From: JACQHM01 sp964535215
GTDB taxonomy: Bacteria; Methylomirabilota; Methylomirabilia; Methylomirabilales; JACQHM01
Reading direction: 5' to 3'
Length of the DNA: 63,464 bases
Assembly: GCA_964535215.1 (NCBI GenBank)
Contig: CAZHST010000020.1
Span: forward strand, 1 to 63,464
Below, piece after piece: positions 35,601-43,022 of the stretch (position 1 is its first letter; each line of letters opens with the position of its first letter). The notes under the pieces were generated by a model, which saw nothing but the letters and a program-made list of their open reading frames with translations, was not told where the DNA came from and searched no databases. A program made the translations under genes and the position numbers.

Positions 35601-36338
35601 GAATGGCCGGAGGTTGCAGGGGAAGACCCGAAACAGACCCTCAGGGCCTTCGAGGCGCTCCTCCAGGCCTTCAGGGTGCCTCCCCCTTCTTCCCCGCCCT
35701 CGCTGACCATCACCTCCCTGAACTTCGCCGGGCTTGAGCTGAAAGACCTGGCCTTTCACTTGACCCCCCGCGAGGGGCGCCTCGTCATCGAACAGTTCAC
35801 GTTTCGGGGCTTTGGGGGGAGAGGCTGGGGATCGGGGGTGATTGATCCCTTCGGGCGATCCCTTCGAATGGCCATTATGATGGAGGAGATAAGCCTCCGG
35901 GCCATCTGCGCCCAGTTCCCCCCCATCAGGGATTATCTCATGGGGAGGGTGAACGGAATGATCGAGCTGTCCCTTCCCCTCGCGGAGCCTGGAGAGGCCA
36001 GGGGCCAGGCCCGGTTCTGGGCCGTCCCGTCGAAGACGGAGCCCAGGAAGATCAGCCGTGAGTTGATCACGCGCTTAGGAGGCCAGTACCGGGGGTTCCT
36101 TTCCTTCCTCTGGTTTCGACGGGACAGGCCCTACGACTACGGCTTCCTGGATGTGAGGCTGGCTGATCAGCGGTTGACCTTTAAGCGGCTGGAGCTTTCC
36201 CACCGGAACCTCTTGGGGAAGAAAGACCTGGAGATCAAGGTTGTCCCTCCGTTCAACACGATCCCCCTGGCAGATCTCCTGGAGACGATCCAGGAGGTGG
36301 GGGAGCGGGTGCAGGGGGTCATGGGTTCGGGCGGCTAA
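32655..36338 (+). CDS. YdbH-like (AsmA/TamB-type) intermembrane bridge protein
   Basis: This 1227-residue protein has one N-terminal helix (MAKGIRFLLLIGFTFLLVTG) and then a long run of amphipathic beta strands, as in AsmA-like proteins that carry phospholipids across the periplasm. The end (GRVNGMIELSLPLAEPGEAR, then GGQYRGFLSFLWFRRDRPYD) matches the C-terminus of the YdbH type. The downstream YnbE/YdbL-like gene supports this assignment, because YdbH works with YnbE and YdbL in Escherichia coli. The start was chosen from three in-frame ATGs by its ribosome site. Confidence 0.8.
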   Translation: MAKGIRFLLLIGFTFLLVTGATLVILTRMYLPRPETAAWLSERVSRSFPVQVKIGGIEVPLRWTGLGPIVLRDLLLLAPGIRGNIARVEVPLSVKGLGSAFLHQVSFSQTRPDGSVINLRGLKLKLQFASLLKRGELKFHRIELEEPEILFQGAPLRTCGEVFALGDWLTGGWVGFQEAVQKAPIQHLTLKKGVLRLTSLRLADLTLAAQNLGSKANHLRLKGVVEASTFSLPFRAEARWEEAPFPLRLQLQLEEIPLSPFRAMAPTLDLSASQASLLLTLFVPSAREAGGLLKARATHLLLRGAREPLEPEMRALFRLDLDRGEVRIEEARLGTRGLVVGGMGGVRCQGRLQYALRLRPLQASLAPLQKKLPQLPEGVQGKVFVRKVEVLGTGSDRPPRITVVGGFEGIGPLPPVQGIRLAALNGRFHVKGGFRRLLVSTTFEGKGGGELKGKPVRVDLAGTISGDLKGGDFTLQAFRLHTEPVGEVTLKGSVKGWGERTVELKTDRLALNVNALESFVPLPKGTLTLNALEGPSLQIKFQGRKGPWELHLNVKGLSLKVQGHPLVLKEGMISLTGRRTSELAARGTVVAKTLEVDGHPVKNPRLSFQANAAGVQLEELALFAYGASVEGSGAFALSKGTPEGELHLAVKRLRPAPLLLTLQERNGLRLPFSLPSSERASSLQVSTEAVVKMNGRKLTFQVRVEPIPVVPAMALAAGLLKDLPVEFTGGAVSGEVEGVRNSDGTLLASGTLTVHTLGLRPKGKNGPPSTLSLQLPFTYSDGTLRLRGDRLSFPAKALLPPGGSLPVQAGGGQIVLSFSGEASPQEGVQVAGRVELDNLLLERWAGRPLPPVNGRVRFAFRDRVLRLPEVSFRIGGTVQVKATATLPFPPTEDLPRRFTLQIPSVKLDELHRILSSSLPLTLQGAEFSGAIGGGVEVVGEAVKGEVTLQRFGLKAGAAGVTGISGRIPLIGTLGPSRKDRFVEWPEVAGEDPKQTLRAFEALLQAFRVPPPSSPPSLTITSLNFAGLELKDLAFHLTPREGRLVIEQFTFRGFGGRGWGSGVIDPFGRSLRMAIMMEEISLRAICAQFPPIRDYLMGRVNGMIELSLPLAEPGEARGQARFWAVPSKTEPRKISRELITRLGGQYRGFLSFLWFRRDRPYDYGFLDVRLADQRLTFKRLELSHRNLLGKKDLEIKVVPPFNTIPLADLLETIQEVGERVQGVMGSGG

Positions 36339-36377
36339 GCTTTGTTTGGATCGTTCAGGGATCAAAGGAGGTTCGCG

Positions 36378-37085
36378 ATGCGGCGGATCGTTTCGGGATG
36401 GTGTCTGGGGATTGCTGGCTTCGTTGGCTTCGTGGTCACATCCTGTGCCACGATCACCGTCAATGTCTACTTCCCGGCCAAGGAGGTCAAGGCCGCTGTG
36501 AAGTCCTTGGAGGAGGAGCTGCTTAAGCAGCCTCCTGCCCAGCCGCCTCAGCCGGAGAAGCCAAAGCCTGAAAGCCGGCTCCCGGGTGAACGGCGGCTCT
36601 TCACGGAAGGGGAGGACGCCCGGATCCTTGTGACCCGGACCGCGGTGGTCCCCTTCTGGGCCCTGGGGAGCTTCAAGCTCTCATTCGTGGAGGCCCTGGC
36701 CCAGGGGGACATCAACGAGGAACTGAAAAGGATGCCGGAGGTCATCGAGGCCTATCGCCGGATGGGAGGACGCCTGGCCGAGGTCAATCGTCTCAGGGAT
36801 CAAGGGGTCATCGGGGAAGGTAACGATGGAAAGGTGGGCATCCGCGACGCCTCCAGGGTCACCCCGGCAATCCAGAAGATCATTGACCAGGAGAATGCGG
36901 ATCGGGAGGTGGTGATTACAGGAATGGCCAAAGCTGTCTTGAAGTTGAACAAGCTGGAGCCGACAGAGGCGAACTTGAAGCAGGTCCGGCCTCAAGCGGA
37001 GAGGCTGTTTGCCGACATCCGCCGGGAGGCCGCAAAGCCAGGGTGGTGGATCCAGATGCCCGACGGCACCTGGAGGAAAAAGTAG
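36378..37085 (+). CDS. Lipoprotein with YnbE-like N-terminus and YdbL-like (DUF1318) C-terminus
   Basis: The 235-residue precursor has a lipobox-type Cys (GFVVTSCATI) followed by TVNVYFPAKEVKAAV, the YnbE/DUF1318 strand. A Pro-rich linker and a C-terminal domain with DQGVIGEGNDGKVGIRD and IDQENADREVV follow, the YdbL (DUF1318) pattern. In E. coli YnbE and YdbL are separate proteins encoded after ydbH; here both signatures are in one chain. The gene lies 39 bp after the YdbH-like gene with AAAGGAGG before the ATG. It probably anchors the bridge at the outer membrane. Confidence 0.75.
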   Translation: MRRIVSGWCLGIAGFVGFVVTSCATITVNVYFPAKEVKAAVKSLEEELLKQPPAQPPQPEKPKPESRLPGERRLFTEGEDARILVTRTAVVPFWALGSFKLSFVEALAQGDINEELKRMPEVIEAYRRMGGRLAEVNRLRDQGVIGEGNDGKVGIRDASRVTPAIQKIIDQENADREVVITGMAKAVLKLNKLEPTEANLKQVRPQAERLFADIRREAAKPGWWIQMPDGTWRKK

Positions 37086-38504
37086 TTACCGGTTCCAGGC
37101 CCGGCAGGTGGCGACAAAGTTCCTGGCGAAGGCGGGGTTTGAACCGAAGTGCTGGTGGACATAAGTCCCCAGGACGTTCCTGGTGACATAACCTTCCCGG
37201 CGGACCGGTCGGTCAGGGCCACTGTTCAGCTCAAACGCCCAGGGGAGACCCTCCAGGGAGCCGACCAGCCGGGAGGCGTGGAACTCGTGCCCCCGGCTCC
37301 TCTCCCCTGCTTTCCCCAAGAGACAGTCCTGGATCACCCGGATCTCCCGGTAGCCGATGGTGAGCCGCTTCTCCCTCAGGTCGGACGCCACTGGAAAGAT
37401 CCCGACCATGGGATGCCTGTGCCCCTCGAAATCCACGATCTCGCGGCAGAGGTACATGAAACCGCCGCACTCGGCGTAGATGGGTCCTCCTGCCTCCACG
37501 AAGGCCCTGATCTCCCGGATGAGAGACTCGTTCCTGGAAAGGGAGGAAGCATAGAGCTCGGGATACCCTCCCCCCAGGTAGAGGCCGCTCACCCCCTCGG
37601 GAAGCTTGGGATCGGAGAGGGGGCTGAAGAACAAAAGTTCCGCGCCGAACCCTCGAAGAAGATCCAGGCTATCAGGATAGTAGAAAGAGAAGGCCCTGTC
37701 GTACGCGATCCCGACCCTCACCCCCCCTCCCCCTTGGAGGGGGAGGGGGTGGATGGAGGCAACGCTCCACCCAAAATCCCTGGGGTGACGTCCCGGGTGT
37801 TGACCGGTTTCAGCCGGGAGTAGGGGACCTTGAAGCTGGAACAGGTGTTGAATGTCCACGTGGGCCTCGATCAGCTCCACCAGCTGATCGAGATAGCCAG
37901 GGGGGAAGGGATCTTCCTGGGCGGTGATCAAGCCCAGGTGACGCTCGGGAAGCGTAAGCCGCGCATCCCAGGGGAGAGACCCCACTACCTTCGTCCGGCA
38001 GGAGCTTTCCACGGCCTCTTTCAGCGAGCGGAAGTGACCTTCCCCCCCAACCCGGTTGAAGACGACCCCGGCGATTCTCAGGGCAGGATCAAAGGTCTCG
38101 AACCCCTTGACCAGGGCAGCGATGGAACGGGCCATCCCTCCGACATCCACCACCAGGAGAACCGGCAAGTCGAGCCATTTGGCAATCTCGGCCGAAGAGC
38201 CCTCCTCCCCCCCGCCCCTGAGGCCGTCGAAGAGGCCCATGACCCCCTCGACGATGACATACTCCGCCTCGAGGCCATGACGGAGGAAGGAGTGGATCAC
38301 ATACTCCCGGGAGAGGAGCCAGCCATCCAGGTTGTAGGAGGGCCTTCCCGTGACCAGGGTGTGGAGACCCGGGTCAATGAAATCAGGCCCGACCTTAAAG
38401 GCCTGGACCGAGAACCCCTTCCGCTTAAGAAGGGCCATCAACCCGAGGGAGAAGGTGGTCTTCCCCACCCCGCTCCCCGTCCCGGCGATCAACAGACCCC
38501 TCAT
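37086..38504 (-). CDS. cbiA: Cobyrinate a,c-diamide synthase
   Basis: The 472-residue enzyme has an N-terminal dethiobiotin-synthetase-like ATP domain (IAGTGSGVGKTTFSLGLMALL) and a C-terminal glutaminase domain with nucleophile Cys in IYAECGGFMYL. It amidates side chains a and c of cobyrinate during B12 synthesis. About 30 residues before the glutaminase domain (around HPLPLQGGGGVRVG) are encoded by a perfect inverted repeat inserted in frame. No other cob/cbi gene is adjacent; cbiC is 21 kb away. Confidence 0.93.
   Translation of the reverse strand: MRGLLIAGTGSGVGKTTFSLGLMALLKRKGFSVQAFKVGPDFIDPGLHTLVTGRPSYNLDGWLLSREYVIHSFLRHGLEAEYVIVEGVMGLFDGLRGGGEEGSSAEIAKWLDLPVLLVVDVGGMARSIAALVKGFETFDPALRIAGVVFNRVGGEGHFRSLKEAVESSCRTKVVGSLPWDARLTLPERHLGLITAQEDPFPPGYLDQLVELIEAHVDIQHLFQLQGPLLPAETGQHPGRHPRDFGWSVASIHPLPLQGGGGVRVGIAYDRAFSFYYPDSLDLLRGFGAELLFFSPLSDPKLPEGVSGLYLGGGYPELYASSLSRNESLIREIRAFVEAGGPIYAECGGFMYLCREIVDFEGHRHPMVGIFPVASDLREKRLTIGYREIRVIQDCLLGKAGERSRGHEFHASRLVGSLEGLPWAFELNSGPDRPVRREGYVTRNVLGTYVHQHFGSNPAFARNFVATCRAWNR
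37723..37749. repeat. Perfect 12-bp inverted repeat inside cbiA
   Basis: CCCCCTCCCCCT and AGGGGGAGGGGG are separated by three bases. The hairpin lies in frame between the two domains of CbiA, which tolerates the added linker. Confidence 0.85.
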
Positions 38505-38713
38505 GACCATTCCCCCCTTTCCCAACCCCCATTGTGGTCTCACCCTGAAGGGATCGTCAAGAGGGTCTTGTCCCGGCCGCTCCGGGCTCCGTGAGAACCC
38601 TTGCCTTTCCTAAAAGGCTATGGCATAGTCAAGGTATCCTCCCCATGGGATTGGGGACGCTGGGCCCGGATGATTGGAGCGGTGGACCGCTGGGGAGCTG
38701 GGGCTAAACGGTG

Positions 38714-39715
38714 ATGAGGTTTCCCTTAAGCCTTGTCCTCTCCACGGCCTTGTACGTCTTAAAAGGCAAGATCGTTGGGAAGGAGAGGTTCCCCCTCGTC
38801 CTCGCCCTGGAGCCCACCCATCGCTGTAACCTGTTCTGCCAGGGCTGTGGGAGGATCAGGGAATACCGGGACAGTTTCGGTCAGATCCTGACCCTTGAGC
38901 AAGCCTTGACCGCCGTTGATGAGGTCAGGGCCCCCGTCGTCGCCATCACCGGTGGGGAGCCCCTTTTGTATCCTGAGATTGATGTCCTGGTCAGGGAGAT
39001 TCTGAAGAGGAGGCGTCATCTCTTCCTGGCCACCAACGGCATCCTCCTCCAAGGGTTCCTCGAGAGGGTTCACCCCCACCCCCGCCTGAACCTGGTCCTG
39101 CATCTGGACGGGCTGGCCGAAACCCACGACAGGCTGTGCGGCCGCCCGGGCACCTTCGAGAGGGTCATCGAGGGCATCAGGGAGGCCAAGAGGAGAAACT
39201 TCCGGGTAGTGACCAACACGGTCATCTACAAGGGGACGACCGTTGATGAGCTGGAGGTCCTCTTTGCCTACCTGGACGCTTTGCAGGTTGATGGGATGCT
39301 CGTGACACCTGCCTTCAGCCCCCCCGGATTGGAGGGTGACCTCTTCCCCACCAGGGATGAGGTCCATCGCCGGTCGAGGGCGATCCACGCCCTCGCCGAC
39401 CGCTTTAAGCTCTTGGGCACGCCGCTCTACTTCAAGTGCTTAAAAGGGGAGAGGGCTCTCCCCTGCACCCCTTGGGGCTACGTGACCCTCGTCCCCCAAG
39501 GGTGGAAGAGCCCCTGCGTCTTCCTCACCGATCGGTACTACGGCACGTTCAAGGAGCTGATGGAGCAGACCCCCTGGGACCGATACGGGGCGGGCAAGGA
39601 TCCCAGGTGTGAGCACTGCCTGTTCCACGGTGGCATCGAATCCACCATCACCTTGGGGGCGGGATTCGGATCCTTCAAGGACGTGCTGGAGATGGCCCGG
39701 TGGTATCTCTCCTGA
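38714..39715 (+). CDS. hpnH: HpnH-type radical SAM adenosylhopane synthase
   Basis: The 333-residue radical SAM protein has the cluster motif in EPTHRCNLFCQGCGRIREY (C-x3-C-x2-C), the SAM motif AITGGEPLLYPEI, and a C-terminal block with cysteines (CTPWGYVTLVPQGWKSPC, CEHCLFHGG), matching HpnH. HpnH joins a 5'-deoxyadenosyl radical to diploptene to make adenosylhopane, the first step of extended hopanoids. No squalene-hopene cyclase lies in the window. An alcohol dehydrogenase starts 3 bp downstream. Confidence 0.9.
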   Translation: MRFPLSLVLSTALYVLKGKIVGKERFPLVLALEPTHRCNLFCQGCGRIREYRDSFGQILTLEQALTAVDEVRAPVVAITGGEPLLYPEIDVLVREILKRRRHLFLATNGILLQGFLERVHPHPRLNLVLHLDGLAETHDRLCGRPGTFERVIEGIREAKRRNFRVVTNTVIYKGTTVDELEVLFAYLDALQVDGMLVTPAFSPPGLEGDLFPTRDEVHRRSRAIHALADRFKLLGTPLYFKCLKGERALPCTPWGYVTLVPQGWKSPCVFLTDRYYGTFKELMEQTPWDRYGAGKDPRCEHCLFHGGIESTITLGAGFGSFKDVLEMARWYLS

Positions 39716-39718
39716 ACG

Positions 39719-40948
39719 ATGAAGGCCGTTCGATTCCACTATAGCCTCCCCAGGTATCTTCTTAGCAAGGTTTTTGGGGTCATCACCGCCAAGGCCTACT
39801 ATGGGAGGCTCTCTGCCCTCACCTACGACGAGGTGCCAGAGCCGGCCCTTCCCAACGAGAACTGGGTGAAGGTCAGGACGGTCCTGTGCGGGATCTGTAG
39901 CAGCGACCTCATGGCGATCTTTCTTCAGGGAAACCTCGATTCGCCCCTCTTCCCCTTTGTCTCCTTCCCGATGACCCTCGGCCATGAGATTGTCGGCGAG
40001 GTCGCCGAGGTCGGCCGGAACGTCAAGGACCTGGACCTGGGGGATCGGGTGGTGATTGATCCTCTCCTCCCCTGCAGGACTCGGGGCATCTCCCCTCCCT
40101 GCCCTTCCTGTCAGGAGGGGAAGTATTCCCGCTGCCAGAACTTCGCCGGCGGATCCCTTCCGCCCGGTTTTATGCTGGGGGCAAACACGAGGGCAGGGGG
40201 AGGGTGGGCCCCGTTCGTCATTGCCCACGAGACCCAGTGCTTCAAGCTCCCCCAAGGGATCCCCTTCGAGGAGGCGGTTCTCACCGAACCCTTCTCCGTG
40301 GCCCTCCATGCCATCCTCTCCCACCCACCCCGGGATGGCGACCTGGTGCTGGTCATCGGCTGTGGCACCTTGGGCTTAAGCGCGATCCAGGGCCTTAAGG
40401 CCCTCCACCCCGGCAGCCGAATCGTCGCCCTCGCCAAATACGACTTTCAAAGAGCGCTGGCCACCAAGTTCGGGGCCGAGGTTGCCCTTTCCCCAAGGGA
40501 TCGGTCCTCTTATTATCAAGAGATCGCCCGGTTGACGCACGCCAAGGTTTACAAGCCCCTGATGGGGAAGCCCATCTTGATGGGTGGCGTGGACAGCGTT
40601 TACGATTTCGTGGGTTCGTCGGAGAGCCTGGAAGATGGCCTCCGGTTGACGAGAGGAGGCGGGAAGGTGATCGTCATCGGCGTCGAGAAGCCCAAGAGGT
40701 TCGAGTGGTCACCCCTTTGGTTTAAGGAGATCCACCTGGCCGGCTCCATGTCGGTGGGGGTGGAGGAGGACCGGGGCGAAAGGCGGCATACCTTCCAGGT
40801 GACCCTCGACCTGATCTCCCAACGGAAGGTTAATCTGAGACCCCTTCTCACCCATACCTTTCCGCTTTCCCAGTACCGTGAGGCCATCCGAACCTGTCTT
40901 GAGAAGCGGAGAACGAGGGCGATCAAGGTTGCCCTCTCTTTGCCATGA
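39719..40948 (+). CDS. Zinc-dependent medium-chain alcohol dehydrogenase
   Basis: The 409-residue enzyme has catalytic zinc ligands in CGICSSD and TLGHEIVGEV, a structural zinc loop CPSCQEGKYSRC, and NAD(P)-binding VIGCGTLGLSAIQGLKAL. It begins 3 bp after hpnH, so it is translated with it. It may act on a hopanoid or sugar side-chain intermediate; it could also be a general dehydrogenase that happens to follow. The substrate is inferred only from the neighbour. Confidence 0.88.
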   Translation: MKAVRFHYSLPRYLLSKVFGVITAKAYYGRLSALTYDEVPEPALPNENWVKVRTVLCGICSSDLMAIFLQGNLDSPLFPFVSFPMTLGHEIVGEVAEVGRNVKDLDLGDRVVIDPLLPCRTRGISPPCPSCQEGKYSRCQNFAGGSLPPGFMLGANTRAGGGWAPFVIAHETQCFKLPQGIPFEEAVLTEPFSVALHAILSHPPRDGDLVLVIGCGTLGLSAIQGLKALHPGSRIVALAKYDFQRALATKFGAEVALSPRDRSSYYQEIARLTHAKVYKPLMGKPILMGGVDSVYDFVGSSESLEDGLRLTRGGGKVIVIGVEKPKRFEWSPLWFKEIHLAGSMSVGVEEDRGERRHTFQVTLDLISQRKVNLRPLLTHTFPLSQYREAIRTCLEKRRTRAIKVALSLP

Positions 40949-41044
40949 CCGCTCGGCCCTGCTCCAGCCAGAGTCGGTGATCCTGGCCGCAGGGCTGGCC
41001 CTTGGGAACGCAGACTCGAATCCCCTTGAAGCCCGGAGGATTCC

Positions 41045-42397
41045 ATGGTTGCTCCTGTGTACTCGGTCTCGTGGAACCTGACGAAGCGGTGCAACCTCTA
41101 CTGCGCCCACTGCTACATGAGTGCCTTTCGAGGGGCCGATCCCTCCAGGGAGCTTTCCACCGGGGAGTGCCAAAGGATTATGGACGAGATCGCCGAGGTC
41201 AACCCCAACGTGTTGCTCATCCTAACGGGCGGGGAACCCCTTCTCCGGAAGGACCTCTTCGATCTGGCCTCCTACGCAGCCGACAAAGGGTTCACCGTCG
41301 TCCTGGGTACAAACGGCGTGCTCTTGAAGGAGAAGCAGGCCCGCCTCATGCGGCGTCACGGTATCCAGGGGGCCAGCCTGAGCCTGGATTCTACGGATCC
41401 CAAAAAGCATGACGCCTTCCGGCACCTCCCCGGTGCCTGGCAGGGGGCGATCCGGGCCACAAAGGCCTTGAAGGCTGAGGGGCTTGACTTCTCGATCCAC
41501 ACCAGCGTCACCTCCTGGAACGTGGAGGAGATCCCGGCCATGATTGATCTGGCCCGGGAGCTTGGGGCCAAGGTCCTGAACTTTTTCTTCCTGGTCCGGA
41601 CCGGCCGGGGTCAGAACCTGACCGATATCACCCCCGATCAGTACGAGCGGATCCTCACCTATCTGGCCCGGGTGCAGGGGGTGGGCGCGGCCACCGACCG
41701 GCCGGAGGACCCCTGGAGCGTCCCTGTGGGCCGGTCGGAAGGGCTGATCATCCGGGCCAAATGCGCCCCCTTCTTCCGACGGATCCTGTACACCCTTGAT
41801 CCTGAATCCCCCCTCCTCAGCAACTACGCCCACGGCAGTTGCCCGGCGGGAAAAGCCTACTGCCGGATCACCCCCGAAGGGGAAGTGACCCCCTGCCCGT
41901 ACATGCCGGTGTCCGCCGGAAACCTAAGGGCCCAATCCTTCGCCTCAATCTGGCATGGGGCGCAGGCCCTAACCGACCTTCGGGACCCGCGGTTGGGCGG
42001 GCGCTGCGGGGCCTGCGAGTTTGCCAGGATCTGCGGAGGCTGCCGCTGCCGCGCCTATGCAACGTACGGGGATTACCTGGCGGAGGACCCGGCCTGCGCC
42101 TACCAGCCCGGGGCCTTTGGCGGGAAGCTGATCACCCTTCCCGAGGAGCGGACCTTCGGTCTTGAAGCCCGCTTTACCCTGGCGTGGACGGAGGCGGCCC
42201 GGGAGCGCCTGAAGCGCCTCCCCTCCTTCGCCCGGGGGATGGTCATCAAGGGGGTCGAACGTTATGCGAGGGAGCAGAACATCCATCTCATCACCCCCGA
42301 CGTCCTCCAGGCTGTCCGCGAACGGGCCGAGGCCCGCTTCGGCCGAACCTTCAAGTTTAGCGAGTTCACCCGAAGGCCCCCTGATCAGGAGCAGTGA
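41045..42397 (+). CDS. Radical SAM/SPASM protein of the AhbC/AhbD/NirJ type with PCP_red tail
   Basis: The 450-residue protein has the radical SAM motif KRCNLYCAHCYMSA, ILTGGEPLLRKD, and a SPASM domain with Cys-rich GRCGACEFARICGGCRCRA. A C-terminal PCP_red-like helix bundle (EAARERLKRLPSFARGMVIK) follows, as found in AhbC/NirJ-like and light-independent chlorophyll enzymes. Such proteins remodel tetrapyrrole side chains in haem b or haem d1 synthesis. No other haem genes are nearby, so the exact reaction is open. Confidence 0.85.
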   Translation: MVAPVYSVSWNLTKRCNLYCAHCYMSAFRGADPSRELSTGECQRIMDEIAEVNPNVLLILTGGEPLLRKDLFDLASYAADKGFTVVLGTNGVLLKEKQARLMRRHGIQGASLSLDSTDPKKHDAFRHLPGAWQGAIRATKALKAEGLDFSIHTSVTSWNVEEIPAMIDLARELGAKVLNFFFLVRTGRGQNLTDITPDQYERILTYLARVQGVGAATDRPEDPWSVPVGRSEGLIIRAKCAPFFRRILYTLDPESPLLSNYAHGSCPAGKAYCRITPEGEVTPCPYMPVSAGNLRAQSFASIWHGAQALTDLRDPRLGGRCGACEFARICGGCRCRAYATYGDYLAEDPACAYQPGAFGGKLITLPEERTFGLEARFTLAWTEAARERLKRLPSFARGMVIKGVERYAREQNIHLITPDVLQAVRERAEARFGRTFKFSEFTRRPPDQEQ

Positions 42398-42427
42398 CCG
42401 AAACCCTTGGCTCAGGCCCCCTGGCCG

Positions 42428-42457
42428 TTGACACCCCAGGGCCTCCCGTGCTATAAC
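42428..42457 (+). promoter_or_regulatory. Promoter of the cyclophilin-like gene
   Basis: TTGACA (42428-42433) and TATAAC (42452-42457) are 18 bp apart, 72 bp before the start codon. TATAAC could also be read one base earlier as CTATAA with a 17-bp spacer. Confidence 0.6.
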
Positions 42458-42529
42458 AAGCCATCGAATTTTCTCGCCCACCGTTGATGGGTGGGGGCAG
42501 AACCCGGAGTTTTGGCTGAAGGATGGAGC

Positions 42530-42907
42530 ATGGCGCGGAAGATCAAGATCACGGCAGGTTCGGTGGAGGCCCTTGCCACCTTACGGGAGACCCCGACGGC
42601 TGACGCCCTCTGGAAAGCCCTCCCGATCGAGGGGCGGGCAAGCCTCTGGGGGGATGAGATCTACTTCTCCATCCCTGTGGAGGCGAAGCTGGAGCCGGAC
42701 GCCAAGGAGGTGGTGGAGAAGGGAGACCTCGGGTACTGGCCCCCGGGGAATGCCTTCTGCATCTTCTTCGGCCCGACCCCGTCCAGCCGGGGGACCGAGA
42801 TCCGGCCGGCCAGCCCCGTCAACGTCTTCGGTAAGATCCAGGGGGATCCCACGGTCTTCAAGCAGGTCACCTCCAGGATGAAGGTCAGGATTGAACGGGC
42901 GACCTAA
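42530..42907 (+). CDS. Cyclophilin-like-fold protein (TM1367/DUF3830 type)
   Basis: The 125-residue protein shows the compact barrel pattern of the cyclophilin_like family: KIKITAGSVEALATL at the start, then GRASLWGDEIYFSIPV, KGDLGYWPPGNAFCIFFGPTP and VNVFGKIQGDP. The fold is shared with peptidyl-prolyl isomerases but the catalytic Arg is not in the usual place. Function unknown. It has its own promoter. Confidence 0.8.
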   Translation: MARKIKITAGSVEALATLRETPTADALWKALPIEGRASLWGDEIYFSIPVEAKLEPDAKEVVEKGDLGYWPPGNAFCIFFGPTPSSRGTEIRPASPVNVFGKIQGDPTVFKQVTSRMKVRIERAT

Positions 42908-42917
42908 AACGAGGTGA

Positions 42918-43008
42918 GGCCTTCAGCCGTCAAAGATTCGCCACCAGCCGTCGGTGATCAGCCATCAGCTTGAAGTTGACGGCTAGCGGCTGAACGCTGA
43001 ACCTTGAG
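42918..43008. repeat. Imperfect repeats, same family as 11125-11215
   Basis: Variants of 'cttcagccgtc', 'gatcagccatcag', 'gttgacggctagcggctgaacgc' occupy the gap between two genes. No coding potential is seen. Confidence 0.55.
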
Positions 43009-43022
43009 GAGAACGGTCTTCG

